A DNA stretch of 64,000 nucleotides from Cadophora sp. MPI-SDFR-AT-0126 (GCA_020747065.1 JAGMVK010000001.1:806001-870000), one strand, 5' to 3'. Positions 20,680 to 32,455 are shown, counted from the first letter of the stretch. The notes: generated from the sequence alone by a model not told the origin. Made by a program: numbers and translations.

Positions 20680-21679
20680 ATGAATGGAGCAAACGGGACG
20701 AGACCCTGCAAGAAAGGACACTACAGCCCTGTGTACTACGGCGAGGCATCAGGTTTGAAGATCGTAAAGAACTTCAGGCGTGTCGGCAATGGTTGGAACA
20801 GCCCAAAAGCCCGCCCGAAGAAAACATCTGCTCTAGATTCATCGGGGGAAGCGTCAAGTTTCGATGAGCCTTCTCTGACATCTTTTGAAGAAGAGACTAC
20901 TCCTGCACCGCGACTCCCAAAGGACAATCCCGTTATCAAAGCGGGCCCGCAACTATTCGGAGACACAGCGGATTCGACAAAGGCGAATTCAAGGGAGCAT
21001 TGGAATACCCTAGCGTCTCAACCGAAGGCATCGAAGGACCTGTTCCGGGATCAAAATTCGCAGTCGACTTTTGGAGATGCGCTGCTGGATGTTACATTCC
21101 CCAGGCTCTATCTCGGACCCCAAGGGGATATTCTGGCCTTGCGATGTGACTACGCCTGCCAGGAACATTCAGAGTCAGAGAATAGTCCTCTTCCCGGAGC
21201 TCATCTTTGGTGTCGCGCGCATCAACAATATCACTGCTCTGGCATATCGAGCGAGCCTTGCGACCTTGTTGTGCTTTGCGCGATTTCGGTCGAGGTTTAC
21301 ACAAGAATGCGGGTAGACAGGCACTGGCAGTGGGTGAGACAAGGAGAGAAAGAGGATCAGCATGATAGGATGGAAATACCCTCTGATGAGGATATGGAAA
21401 AGTTACGCCACGGTTTGATAGCGACACAGTCCTCAGGTAACAACCGCAAGATTCCAGCCTTACTTCAGGTTGCTAATTTCAAATGCAGGAAACGCTCCAG
21501 TCGGATCCATCACAGATCCGAACATAGATACCAATGGTACTTCACAAAATTCTCCTATGGCTATGGATGTGGATGAGATGGAGAAACCTGAGGATGAGAA
21601 CCCGAAAAAGCGTGTGAGATTCTCAGATCAGGATGAGGTCTTTCCCCACAGAAGTACAAGTACCAGCATTAGTCCTTGA
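20680..21679 (+). CDS. Uncharacterised protein with Cys/His core and RVxF motif (trio member 3)
   Basis: Function unknown. Exons 20680-21436 and 21489-21679 give 315 residues; the start CCACCATGA has a good context. The N-terminal half is Ser/Pro-rich and basic. The core at about 145-220 reads RLYLGPQGDILALRCDYAC, then AHLWCRAHQQYHC and PCDLVVLCAISVEV. It aligns in order with the two upstream genes (YVLRC, W-R-x-H-x3-C/H, VV), but with C-x3-C. No coiled coil is present. The second exon encodes an acidic MDVDEMEKPEDE stretch followed by KKRVRFSD, which fits both a nuclear signal and the RVxF docking motif for protein phosphatase 1. It is more divergent than members 1 and 2, so homology is inferred from motif order rather than strong identity. 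Confidence 0.72.
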
Positions 21680-23624
21680 TAAATCGGAGTGGTGTGATTT
21701 CTGAGCCTCTGAGGTGTATTAAAGGAGTATTGATAGATGAGTGTCCTTTGCATTGTCTAATGAAAGTATCCATATTGTCGGCTGCTTCGGATGACACAAG
21801 ACTTTTTGTGTCATTAAATTCACTCAATGTCGGTGAAAGTGAAGCCCTACCCTTCCCGCGAACAAAAATCGCAACATGAGCTCAAGGGAGAATCTGGAAG
21901 CATGGCACTTCCTACCACTGGGTAGGACTAGTACGAACATACATAGATCTGCACACTGAAAACATGATCTCAAATGATCAACAAAAGGTATGACTGGCGC
22001 ATCAGCTCCTAATTTGGCTGGCTAGCTGAACTTCCTTAAACCCACTCACAGACTACCATATCTTGCATTTCCATGATTACTGCTGTGATTCCAGTCAAGC
22101 CATGGCCCCCACGCAATTTCTTGCCAATCGTGTTCTTCGCTCGACATCCGTAACCACGCCTCAATTCCCAACAAGGGAGCATCTGGAAACCAACAGTGGA
22201 ACTTTCGGATGTGGGTGGTACCATTCGGAGCTCCCAATCCCTTTCCGAGAAGTCGAGAGCTCGAAGCTGGACTACGAAATTTCAGCATCGTAGCAAAGGC
22301 AGGAAGAAGGCGGGAGGTACGCGGTGAAGCGTTGCCTGTAGGTGGACTGCAACTGCCCTGGCCCTCGATGGATATCGTAGTCCATCTCTTCTTCAATAGT
22401 GTGTATCCGAGCTGCAGTGGTACGCTGTTCCAATGTGCCAGGTGGATGGATATAATGTTCGACGGAAGGGTGACAGAACAACCTTTTGGTAGCTCTCCAG
22501 TTGCACTCCCTTCCTATGCTTCGTTGAACCCTCATCTTAGGCCGTCTATCCCGAATTGCTGTCAAATATGCTGTTCCAACCAAAGTATATCCTCCTTTTC
22601 CCCACAACCCCTCAAAGCCAGTCCTCCTTCCCCGCATTCTGATTATCCATCTTTGGAGTATGCGCACATTCAACGACGTCTGAAGCATAGAAGGAATTGC
22701 AGTCCAGCGCATGGTGTCTCCAGTTCTGCCTCGCGGGTATCATATGTCGCAAATGTACGCCGGTGAATAGCATGATGGTGACGGACAGAGCGGCGAGCAC
22801 ACAGAGGTGGACGCGCTTCTGTTGCCAGTTGGCGGAGAATGGCATGACGTCTATGATACGTAGTATTGCTGTAGTATTATTTTTTGAAAAGATGCTGAGA
22901 ATCAGTCGGGTGCTGTGAGCGGAATCAACAGATGGTATTGCACGGGAGCTTGTTGATTGTTTGGATGGAGAGAGGAGAGCTTGGTTTTATGGTCTGGGAA
23001 GCTGTCATGGGGCGAAGGTCGAGGCTCACGAGACAACCTCCACATCCCGGCCGATCCATCCATGTTGCGCTGGCCAGCCACACAACACCACAACCCTCTG
23101 GCCCGAGGCACTAGCAGGCTTCAGGGGTACGATGCATGTCGGTGTGGAAAGTCTAAAGCTGGGTGAACCCGGGAGTAAGGCGGATTTGAGGCTATTCATG
23201 CTTGATGTGGGACGAGGGAGGAAGATCAATACATGTGATGAAGCTTGACTTAAGAGTTGGAATGTATAATGACGTTTTGGTAAGGCGGTAGATAAATGAT
23301 AGGTCTAGGAGGATCGAGATGCAGTTCAATGATATGTGTTGAGAGATTCAGTTCATTGATTCAGGGTATAAAGAAGTACTATGATCAGCATGTGGTTGAC
23401 GAGTCAAGCGTCTGTCATGATATTTGTTTTTGTCTTTATTTTTGTTGTTGCAATGCAGCAGGCCTTTCCAAGCCTCTCGGGAGTGCCAAGTTCCTCCTTG
23501 CAGAAATATGCTCCAAATACCCCAACCTCGGGTAAGGGCATGTCTCAATGAATTGCCTCTGTGTCGACTCCTAAACGATTTTTCCCAATGCCAGAATAGA
23601 GTAGAAACGTCCTCGAAAATCATT
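21680..23624. other. Gene-poor region with a possible membrane-anchored ORF
   Basis: 1.9 kb. On the minus strand, 22845-22612 starts MPFSANWQQKR and has one hydrophobic helix (VHLCVLAALSVTIMLFTGVHL), as in a signal anchor. A further minus ORF (22712-22272) overlaps it in another frame, and I could not join them by clear splice sites. The N-terminal layout recalls small fungal membrane oxidases such as UstYa-like proteins, but I find no HxxHC motif, so I do not name it. The rest contains nothing I can support. Confidence 0.3.
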
Positions 23625-26529
23625 TTAAACCCAAAGTGGTGCTGTAACTTCGACTGCTCTTTCTACAACAGTCCGAACTCTCTCGACCAATACTCGACTT
23701 GCACCTTCAACCTCCAAATCCTCCAGCCAGACCTTGGCCACGGCATTGTTGACCTTGATTTCTACTCCTGGGACTGGGATCCCAATTTTGTGTAACCTCT
23801 CGATCTCCTTTCTTTGAAGAGCTTCGAGCTCCCTATCCTCTTCCTCGGAGCCCTCGGATACTCCATCTTCGTCTTCCTTAATAGCTGACGGAGATCCGAT
23901 AGCTCCCTTGAGAGACAACTTGGGGACCGCAATTGGTGTGACGTTTTCGGCGCCAAATTGTGCTTCCAAGAACATGAATAGGCGCTCCAGTCTTTCGGTA
24001 GGAGAGAGATTTGCGTGTAGATTGCGAGTTGGAAGCTCATGAGAATGTGAATGCGAATGCTTGCTTGATGATTCTAACAAAGGTTAGCTTGTTTGGTGTA
24101 GGGCAATGACTCAGTACTTACGTTTTACTGCAGCTGGACTGCTTTCCACCGAAAACAGCACAGCCATGACTGCATCAGCAATACCATCGTTCAACATATT
24201 ACCCTCCCACTCCAGTTCTACCTCGCCATTATTTCGGTGCCGAACAGTAACACATCCCATAACAAGGTATGCGGTGGTTTGGCTCGAGATTTCCTCGTCC
24301 GCATCTTCTGATGATCCATTCATATGCGTGTCGCCATTTGTCGTATCCTTAGATCTGCTCTCTGGCAATACATCGATACTGCCGAAAGTACCTTCCAAGG
24401 CCCATTTGATCAACTCAATACCTGCAGCGCTCAGAGTCATACGTTGCTTGCATGTAATGATCGTGGTCGTTAAGCCAGCATATTCTCTCAAATCTTCAGG
24501 TGCCATTAGTGACATCTTGAAGTCATTCTGAACTAGGACGCCAGTCATAAGTTGCGGTTGGCTTCCATCGGCGGTCGGGGGAGGATTCGCTGCCAGCTTT
24601 CCTACCACCTTCGCTGTCTTGTCCGCTTTGAAAGGAATTCGAAGCTCTTCACAATTCCGAGGACTAAAGACCTTGACCTTGTTTGTCTTTTCTGCGTTGA
24701 GAGACAGCAGCTTTGACTTCAGGCGCATCATGTTGTGTACCTCACCATGGACAAGAATCTGCGTTGTATTTAGCAATGCCATTTCGAACTGGAGTTGACG
24801 ACTTACCACAACAGGCGCAGCAACTTCTTCAATGAACTCTCGATTCTCAACTCCGTCAACGTGTGCAGCGAAAGAGAACTCCTGAACACTGCATCGTCGA
24901 GGTATCATCACTTTCTCAGCGTCTGGTAGGCCCGGACCTCGTCTGGCACCGCCAGTGTTGCGAGACATGATAGCTTGGATCTGCTCTGGCTCCTTCATAA
25001 TCTCCTTCGCCATGGTTCCCTCAACACTGTAGCCAGTGATAACGACACCATTCTTATCACTCGGAGCCCATCTCTCAAGAAGTTCTCTGCTCACACCATT
25101 TTGCAACATACCAGGACTCGCAAGCATGACACACCCGCCAACATCATCGAATCGATCTAAGTTCTTCAATGATCGAATGTACTTGAAGTCCCATGGTCCG
25201 CCTTTTGAAGCAGTGTCTGAATTAGCTTCTGCTTCGGCCATCCTTTCTCGGAATAGTCGTTTAATGTTGTCGTTCATAGCGCCTACATAGGTTTGGTAGA
25301 CCAGCATACACTTTCTGGCCAAATTACTAGCATAGTAGATTGGTATCTTCTGAAATTCTGGATGAAGAGTCCAGTACTCGTCTAAAATCAAAAGAAGCTC
25401 TTGAGCTCTTCCAAGAGCGAAGACGGGCATCAGAACCCGGCCTCCCCGATTCAGAATGCCGGTGATAGAGCCCATAAGCTGCTGTTCTCGCTCTACGCGC
25501 GGAACATGCGACGCGATACCGTATGTTGATTCGGTGATAAGAACATCAATTTTCACACCCTTTGGGACCTCAGCAGACACTAAATGCCGATCATCCTCTC
25601 GAGAGTAATCCCCCGTGAAGAAGATCTTGAGACCAGCAATTTCGATCAGAAACATTGCGGCTCCAAGGACATGGCCGGCCGGGTAGGGTGTGATTCTGAT
25701 CGATGAGATGGTGTGGGTAGTATGGTAGTCAATGGCTTCAATCATCGGAAATGTGGAAAGATGGTCGGCTTCTGTGTAGACCGGCTGGCCTTTCGTGTCT
25801 GACGAGGCACCACCAACCCTAACGCTATCTTGGATGAGCCATTTGTAGATGGCTTTTGTAGGATGTGTCATGAAAACCCGTCCTTTGAAGTTGGTCTTTG
25901 CCAATACGTAAGGCAAAGAAGCTGCATGGTCGATATGGAAACTGGAACATATGTCAGCCAGGGCACTTATCAGAAAACAAAAGCAAGTCAGACGAGGGAG
26001 GTGTACTATGTACAAACATATACTCAAAGGGTGATCATCTTCACAGAATCAAGACCATGCATTTGCAGTGTGATAAATGTTTTGTATTGATTCTCGTATA
26101 CATGTGGACTTGTAAAAAGTGGAAAAGGGCCGACGTATCCCAAACGCAGACATAGACAGAAGGAGCAATCTATGGTCAGACAATAAAATACTTCCACCAC
26201 GGTTCAGACATAAGAAAGTATGCGCTTACTGGCTGATCAGAAGAACGTCAACAGTACTTAAATCGAAGTCATCGTAGAATGGAAGAGACGCAAGGCCTTC
26301 GTAACCTGCGTGTTGGCCGGCATCCAGCTATGTAGTATTAGCATAACGTCTCAAGAGACATGGAAGCTAAGCCTACCATTACGGTCTTGCCCTTGTATTG
26401 GATGATGTGGCATGATCTTCCGACTTCATTACCACCACCCAAGCAAAGGAACATTAGCTCATCAGCTGGGTCTACTGGTTCTTCAGCAGCCGGAGGCGCC
26501 ATTGCGGCTGCTTTGCGCTTGGAAGCCAT
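23625..26529 (-). CDS. YSH1: mRNA 3'-end-processing endonuclease Ysh1 (CPSF73)
   Basis: Metallo-beta-lactamase/beta-CASP endonuclease of the cleavage and polyadenylation factor; it cuts pre-mRNA before poly(A) addition. Minus-strand exons: 26529-26377, 26327-26230, 25941-24807, 24758-24122 and 24073-23625, giving 823 residues. Seen: [13 protein letters not shown] near the start, [24 protein letters not shown], the zinc motif SHFHIDH at 83-89 (its first His codon is split by the 288-nt intron 2), [29 protein letters not shown], the beta-CASP region and FSFAAHVD. The 48-nt intron 24759-24806 is stop-free and a multiple of three. It is recognised because family members read APVVILVHGE without the insert, and it has GTAAGT...GCAG borders. 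The C-terminal CPSF73-100 domain is complete. Head-to-head with TAF4. Confidence 0.96.
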
Positions 26530-27033
26530 ATTGAGGCTTGTCGGTATCCCTTCCTTCCAAGATAATCAGCGAGCCTTATCCAAGTATTCGCCGTGTCGCA
26601 GTAGATCGCGATCAACTAATACACATCTTCATTGGCTTGGGGTCTGCTGAGCTTCTGGGGGCTTGGAACAGGCGAACCTCTGGTCGCTGTCGTTGAAGAT
26701 TTCTTGAGGTGAATGAAGCTCTGCCTTGTCGCGGCTGGCTTAATTAGCTTAGCGCGGATATACACGTGACTAACGACGCGATTTCGAGGGAGCGAACATC
26801 GTCTTCTTTGCCATCCTCACCTTTATCATAACAACTCCAGCGAGCTCACGACAACGAGCCAGACAACAAGAGACCTGAAATCGTGGTGGATTGCCCAGAG
26901 ACTGCCAAATTTGATACCAGACAACCTTTCCTCGCATATGGGTCGAGCTCTCAGGGGGACAGCGGGCTTTGCGCCTGCCTTGTGAAGGAGATTGAAGAAA
27001 TCCATATTCTGGCCCACGAACTACTCTGGCACC
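26530..27033. promoter_or_regulatory. Divergent promoter YSH1 / TAF4
   Basis: 504 bp separate the start codons of two divergently transcribed mRNA-synthesis genes. No TATA box is evident. The frame of TAF4 is open from 26992, but MAQPQQQ at 27034 in CACCATGG context is the better start. Confidence 0.5.
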
Positions 27034-29047
27034 ATGGCGCAACCACAGCAGCAGTATTCGATCCCTCCCAGGTCATACTCGCCTCCGCAGAACGCGACTT
27101 CCCCTGGCGCCCAACAACAGTTTGGCATGCCACCGAATAAAAGGCAGCGATTGTCTCCGAATCCGTCGTCACAACCAAGCTCTCCATACGTCCAGTCACC
27201 GTACGCCATGAGCCCAGGAACCTCCGCGCCGTCCTCAGCAGGAGCTTCGCCTCACTTTTCGACTGTAGGAATCCCCCAGGGTGTTTACAATACACCATAC
27301 TCGAATGGACATACCACGCCTACTCTAACCCTTCCTCAATCGCAACCTAACCACCAATCTAACAACCAACCAAACCATCAACCCAACCATCAGCCTCAAT
27401 TTCAAAGCTCTGTTAACTTCGCCAATTCCCTTCATACAAGTCCAAGACCAGATTTCGGCAACTATGGGCAAGCTCCACCAGCAGCGCAACCTCACCAAGG
27501 CCAAATGTCGCATCCGAACCAAATTCAAGGCACAATGGGACCCCCATCGAAACCTGCAGAGAGACCAAAGGAGGATGGGGTCGATGTGATGGATGTTCTA
27601 GGAGGTACGGGTATCGATCTACGTGAAGAAGAGGGGTTACAATACACATTCCAGCTGTATAACAATTCTTTCAACTCCCAGCTATCGGGGTCTCAGTCTG
27701 GCAATATTTCTTCTGGACATAGTTTTACTCAGTTTCCGCCGGGAGACGAAGCGTCATTCTACGGTGCTGGACCTGCGAACGCTGCTCCCGAGCAGGTTAA
27801 TGCAAAGTCGCAAGATGAATACAACAAGAAGGTGGCAGACCAGGCTTGGAATGCTGCTGCTGCCAATCTCGCTGCATCCCGACAGCGTGAATTGCGCAAT
27901 CCATTCCTCATAGTTCAGGTCATTCAAGCCAAGATGGGAAAAATTGCTCGAGAGAATGGATTGTCCTTGAATGTGGATAAGGGCGGGATGATGGGGACGA
28001 TGAAGCTGCCAGAAAACTTCAGTCAGCGTGGTGTTCAAGTGCAGACCCAGGTTGGCCCAGAGAACACTTTCATGGCTACCAACGGCACCTTTCTTCCGAT
28101 TGACACTATGCTCGTCGATCAAGTCGCGCTGATGTCAATTGCAACAAAGCACCGACTCCGAGGGTTGATTGAGGATGCTGTCAAACTTGCAAAAGGTCGT
28201 CAGACTGGTTCCCACGGCATCATTCCCGAGGATTGGGTTGACGCCGCAGCTCCTAGCAATGCTGATACCAATGTTGCTGATGGTGGCCCTCGAAGCGGAT
28301 GGGAGAGTGCAGTCAGCCCGCACTCTAACCCACTAAACCGTACGAGCGACACATATCTTTTCCTGAATTCTATGCTAACTTCCTCTAGGCTCTGCTGGTA
28401 AGCTGCCAACACCAGTTTCAGAGTCTTCAAAGACTCCTGCTGCTCCCATCAAGATCACCAACGAAGTTGTCAGTGCGTTGCGTGCCTCAGCAGTAAAGGA
28501 ACGTGACCAGGAAGAAGCACGACTACGCAAGCGTTTGGCCCGAGCAGCAGGCGATGGTGCCTCTAGACAAGGCTCGATCGTTCCTGGCACGCCAGGCTCG
28601 GTTGCCCCCGACTCCGTGGAGAAGGCCCCGACAAAGAAAGAGCAAAAGAAGAATGCCGCGGCAAAAGTCAACGAAGCTGCCAACCATGCGGCTGCGAACA
28701 CTACAACTGCGCAATTCTTAGGTGGCGGTGGAGGCTTGTTTGGAAAAAAGAAGAAGTACAGCTGGATGACAGGCGGCGCACCTGGAGGCGGTGGTAGTGG
28801 GGCAAGCACCCCAGGACGTATCAACACTCAAGGTCTCCCTGGAACGCCTGGCAGTGGTCCAGTTAATGCCCCTCCCGAGAAGTTGACGGTCGAAGGTGCC
28901 AGACGACTCGGACAATGGAGAGAGGATAAAGAACGAGGTGTGGGTATCCAGATCCGTGATTGGGTTACGGTGCTCGAGTCCGACGGCCGTGAGAAGAAGG
29001 CCCTTCAAAAGCTTTATATGAATTTGGACCAATCCGACCCCAAATAG
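27034..29047 (+). CDS. TAF4: Transcription initiation factor TFIID subunit 4 (Taf4)
   Basis: Histone-fold subunit of the TFIID core, paired with Taf12, needed for promoter recognition by RNA polymerase II. Exons 27034-28339 and 28389-29047 give 654 residues. The N-terminus is low-complexity Gln/Pro/Ser/Asn (PQQQYSIPPRSYSPPQ, QPNHQPNHQPQFQ). A short acidic DVMDVLGGTGIDLREEE leads into the Taf4 domain: VDQVALMSIATKHRLRGLIEDAVKLAKGRQ is the histone-fold end, and the spliced part continues with NEVVSALRASAVKERDQEEARLRKRL. A Gly-rich segment with KKKKYSWMTGG and a conserved end (RRLGQWREDKERGVGIQIRDW) close the protein. The intron (GTACGA...CTCTAG, branch GCTAACTT) is needed; read-through stops at once. 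Start chosen by CACCATGG context. Confidence 0.93.
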
Positions 29048-30513
29048 AATAGTTGTGGTCTGGGGCTATTTGAGATTTCAGGCATATCAGAGGCGATAAA
29101 TCCAGTGTATTTGATAGCCGTATTTGCAAGGCGTTGCATGGGCAGGCGTCTGTCTTCCAAGGTGGAGGACTTCATTCATACTTCGGTGGCCTAATATGAT
29201 GTGGATGCATATCAATAGGTTGGTTACATGAATGGAAACCATAAAATATTTTGCATACCTCATGGCTTCTGGCTCATTGGCTGACCATTCATGTGCCGAG
29301 TACATACACACCTGGGTTTTCTCCGTTCGGTCTTGGACAGCTGATGGCTCACCGACAATATGCAGTTCAGCCGGCAGTGAGGTGGGCCGAACGAGAAAGT
29401 TATTGTTCCTGCAGCTTTGGACGGAGCGATTGTCGAATAGCTGCAGCTGCTGGAATACTGAGACCAGAGGCTTTCGGTGGCTGTCCAATCAAGTCTCTGG
29501 AACGCACGTTTTGTCTGGCTGGACGGGATCGATGCTTTGATAGCCAATTGAATCCTTTCAATACTTACAGTACCAGATCACACAACTTCTTGACTTGTCT
29601 CATTCTGCAGAATCGAAAGTCCTTCATGTGGTATCCTAAAATGAATATGTGAAGAAACGAATAGCCTTTTCAGTGTGAGCACTTTATCCCGATACTTTTG
29701 ACCGCGACCTCCTCAGGTGAAAAGGAGCCTTTAGTTTGCTTGCTCGCTCAAGAATGTAGAGAGAGCATAAAGCCAGGGACGAAAAGTCCCTGGAATTCTA
29801 CACACCTCATCATTGTCTCACGGAGTGACATTTCAATATGGATTTTCGGGAACTCGGTGAGCCGATGTATAATGGATGTCCGTGCTATCAATCCCATGTG
29901 ATTTCTCATGATGACTCCCTCATCGCCTTTCATCAACGGCTTCTTGTCAAGCCGTCAGCTGCCAAGGCACGAAGTATGAATGAATACTTGTCGCATGCAT
30001 GAGCAGTTCCTCTGCTCTCGAATTGAAACAGGGGTCGATCTGACTGCAAAAGATCAAAAAATGGATCATTCGTTGGATCATTTGATGGAAAAAGAGGGCA
30101 CACAAGCCTACATCAGTAATTGAAATGACTCCACCTCACATTCGCATGTAGCTGTCTCTGAGTGAAATGCTAAGTTGAGTCGAATCAAGAGATGTGAACA
30201 GCGAATCATAGCATCAAAGAATGAATGAATGAATGAATGACTGACGATGTCATGGCTCGGTAGTCTTTGATGATCGACCGGGAAGCATCTCACAGCTGAT
30301 TTGTCGCTTCTCCTTCCCACCGGGCGAAACCGCACCCGAAAGTCTTCTAGACCGCCAATCCCGATCCTGGCTCCTTCCCCGGATTTGTGTTTTACCTGAA
30401 GACCTAGCAAGTAGCTTCGAATACATAAAAGCTTCTTCCCCCGCCCTCTCTCCTCAACTCAAGTTGGGCTTGAAGTTGAAATCTTTGAAATTTGATACTT
30501 CGAATTCGCCACG
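29048..30513. other. Intergenic; promoter of the NRAMP gene at right
   Basis: 1.5 kb with scattered small ORFs on both strands, none with a recognisable domain. It contains a GAAT microsatellite (30219-30240). The last ~150 bp are pyrimidine-rich leader for the NRAMP transporter. Confidence 0.4.
30219..30240 (+). repeat. GAAT tetranucleotide microsatellite
   Basis: Five and a half tandem copies of GAAT, in the intergenic region before the NRAMP gene. Confidence 0.9.
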
Positions 30514-32455
30514 ATGAACTGCCCGTCCCGCACCGAGGAGCCTGAGGGAGACGGCTTCAATCAGAACCCTAGCTCTTTGTCGGCGGATTTGACGACTAGG
30601 GAAGATCTCAATGGGATCGCAAATGCACGAGAATTGAGGAGGATAGCGAGTAACGAGATCAAGAGTGAGGCTGACCATGTGCCCGACGATGATGGGAAAG
30701 GTGGCAAGGGAGGTGAGGTGGTGGCGGCGAAGGGGGTGGGCCAGCAGAGCAACCTCATGGGAAGCGGTCCTGGAATGGTCGCTCTTAATGTTGTTGATGG
30801 AGGTGCTGCTGGTGGTGGGGGAGGGGATGGGAATGGGAATGGGATTGGGGCCGATGCTCCTTTTCCTATGAAAATTTTCATGACAATCCGGAAAGGGATC
30901 ACAACGTACGGGAAGTTTGTTGGCCCTGGTTTCATGGTATGTTACCTTCTTATCAGTGTATGACCTATACTGATATGGATTTGAAGATTTCGGTGGCTTA
31001 CATCGATCCTGGAAATTACTCGACCGATGTGGCTGCTGGTGCTACGTACCGGTTCAGGTTGCTCTTCATCGTTCTGATGTCGAACATCTTTGCCATTTTC
31101 CTGCAAAGCTTGTGTATCAAGCTTGGAAGTGTCAGCGGTCTCAATCTAGCTGAGGCATGTAGAGCGTTTCTTCCTCGATGGATGAATTACTTCCTCTATT
31201 TCATGGCCGAAGGAGCTGTAAGCCAACCTGAGAAGTGCTGTGATCCGTTACTGACATTTGACAGATTATTGCTACGGACATTGCTGAAGTTATCGGTACA
31301 GCTATTGCAATCAACCTGCTGGTTCCCCAGATCCCTTTAGTCGCTGGATGTGCGCTCTCCATTGTTGATGTGCTTCTCATTCTGCTTTTCTACAAACCAA
31401 ATGGATCCATGAAGGGGCTTCGAGCATTCGAGATGTTTGTTGTAGCCCTCGTTCTCGGTGTTGTGATTTGCTTCTGTATTCAGCTTAGCCTTATTGAAGA
31501 TACTCCTGTTGGCGATGTGTTCCGTGGATATCTTCCAAATTCTGCCATCGTCGAGTCCAAAGGGTAAGGACATCCTCAAGGTTCGAATTTTTTGGTGGCT
31601 AATATTGTTAGTTTATACCAAGCTTGCGGGATCTTGGGTGCGACCGTGATGCCTCATAGTCTGTATCTCGGCAGTGGAATCGTTCAGGCACGTCTACAAG
31701 AGTACGACATCGACAACGGTATCGTTCCAGCCTCCGTTCGATCAGATAGTGTTGAGAAAGTACCATACTTCCCGTCACTTCCTGCCATCAACTTCTGTCT
31801 GAAGTACTCCGTTATCGAATTGGCAGTGTCCCTCTTCACATTCGCTCTGTTTGTTAACAGTGCCATCTTGATCACTGCCGGGGCCTCTCTCTATGGATCC
31901 AAGGCTGAAGATGCCGATCTCTTTGGTATTTACCATTTACTTTCTGACAGCATTGCTCCTGCAGCTGGCACAATTTTTGCCCTCGCCCTCCTCTTGTCCG
32001 GCATCAGCGCCGGAATTGTCTGTACAATCGCCGGACAGATGGTGTCCGAGGGAGCGTTGAAGTGGACTATTGCACCCTGGATGAGGCGTCTCATCACCAG
32101 AAGTATCTCTATCACGCCAAGTATCATCATCGCTGGGGCAGTAGGCAGGGAGGGTCTCTCTGCGGCTTTGAACGGCTCTCAGGTAGCATTGAGTGTCGTG
32201 CTACCGTTTGTGTCTGCGCCGTTGATCTACTTCACTTGCAGGAATAAATACATGACTGTACGGACCAGTAGCAATTCGGAGGATATGGACGACGAGGAAG
32301 GGGTTGCCACTGCGCCGAGACCGTCACCACCACCTGATGGAACGAAGATGCGGAACAATTGGATCACTGCTACGTTTGCGGTCATTATTTGGGGCATCAT
32401 TACGGTGATGAATGTCGCCAATTTGGTCTTGTTGGGCAAAGGAGATGGCGCTTAG
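30514..32455 (+). CDS. NRAMP-family Mn2+/Fe2+ transporter (Smf-like)
   Basis: Proton-coupled divalent metal importer. Exons 30514-30936, 30987-31217, 31265-31563 and 31612-32455 give 598 residues. Seen: a long hydrophilic N-terminus with a Gly-rich stretch, then eleven or so membrane helices. TM1 carries DPGN (148-151) and TM6 carries MPH (331-333), the metal-binding signatures of the family. The transport signature region (GQMVSEGAL...) is also present. A charged acidic loop (SEDMDDEEG) precedes the last helix. Both signature motifs are intact, so it should be active. Which membrane (plasma, endosome or vacuole, as with yeast Smf1/2/3) cannot be told from this sequence. The Gly-rich segment comes from a G-run array at 30817-30850. 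Confidence 0.94.

Noticed and set aside
22612..22845. UstYa/DUF3328-like call for the signal-anchor ORF
   Set aside because: I searched by eye for the HxxHC motifs in all minus frames downstream and found none.
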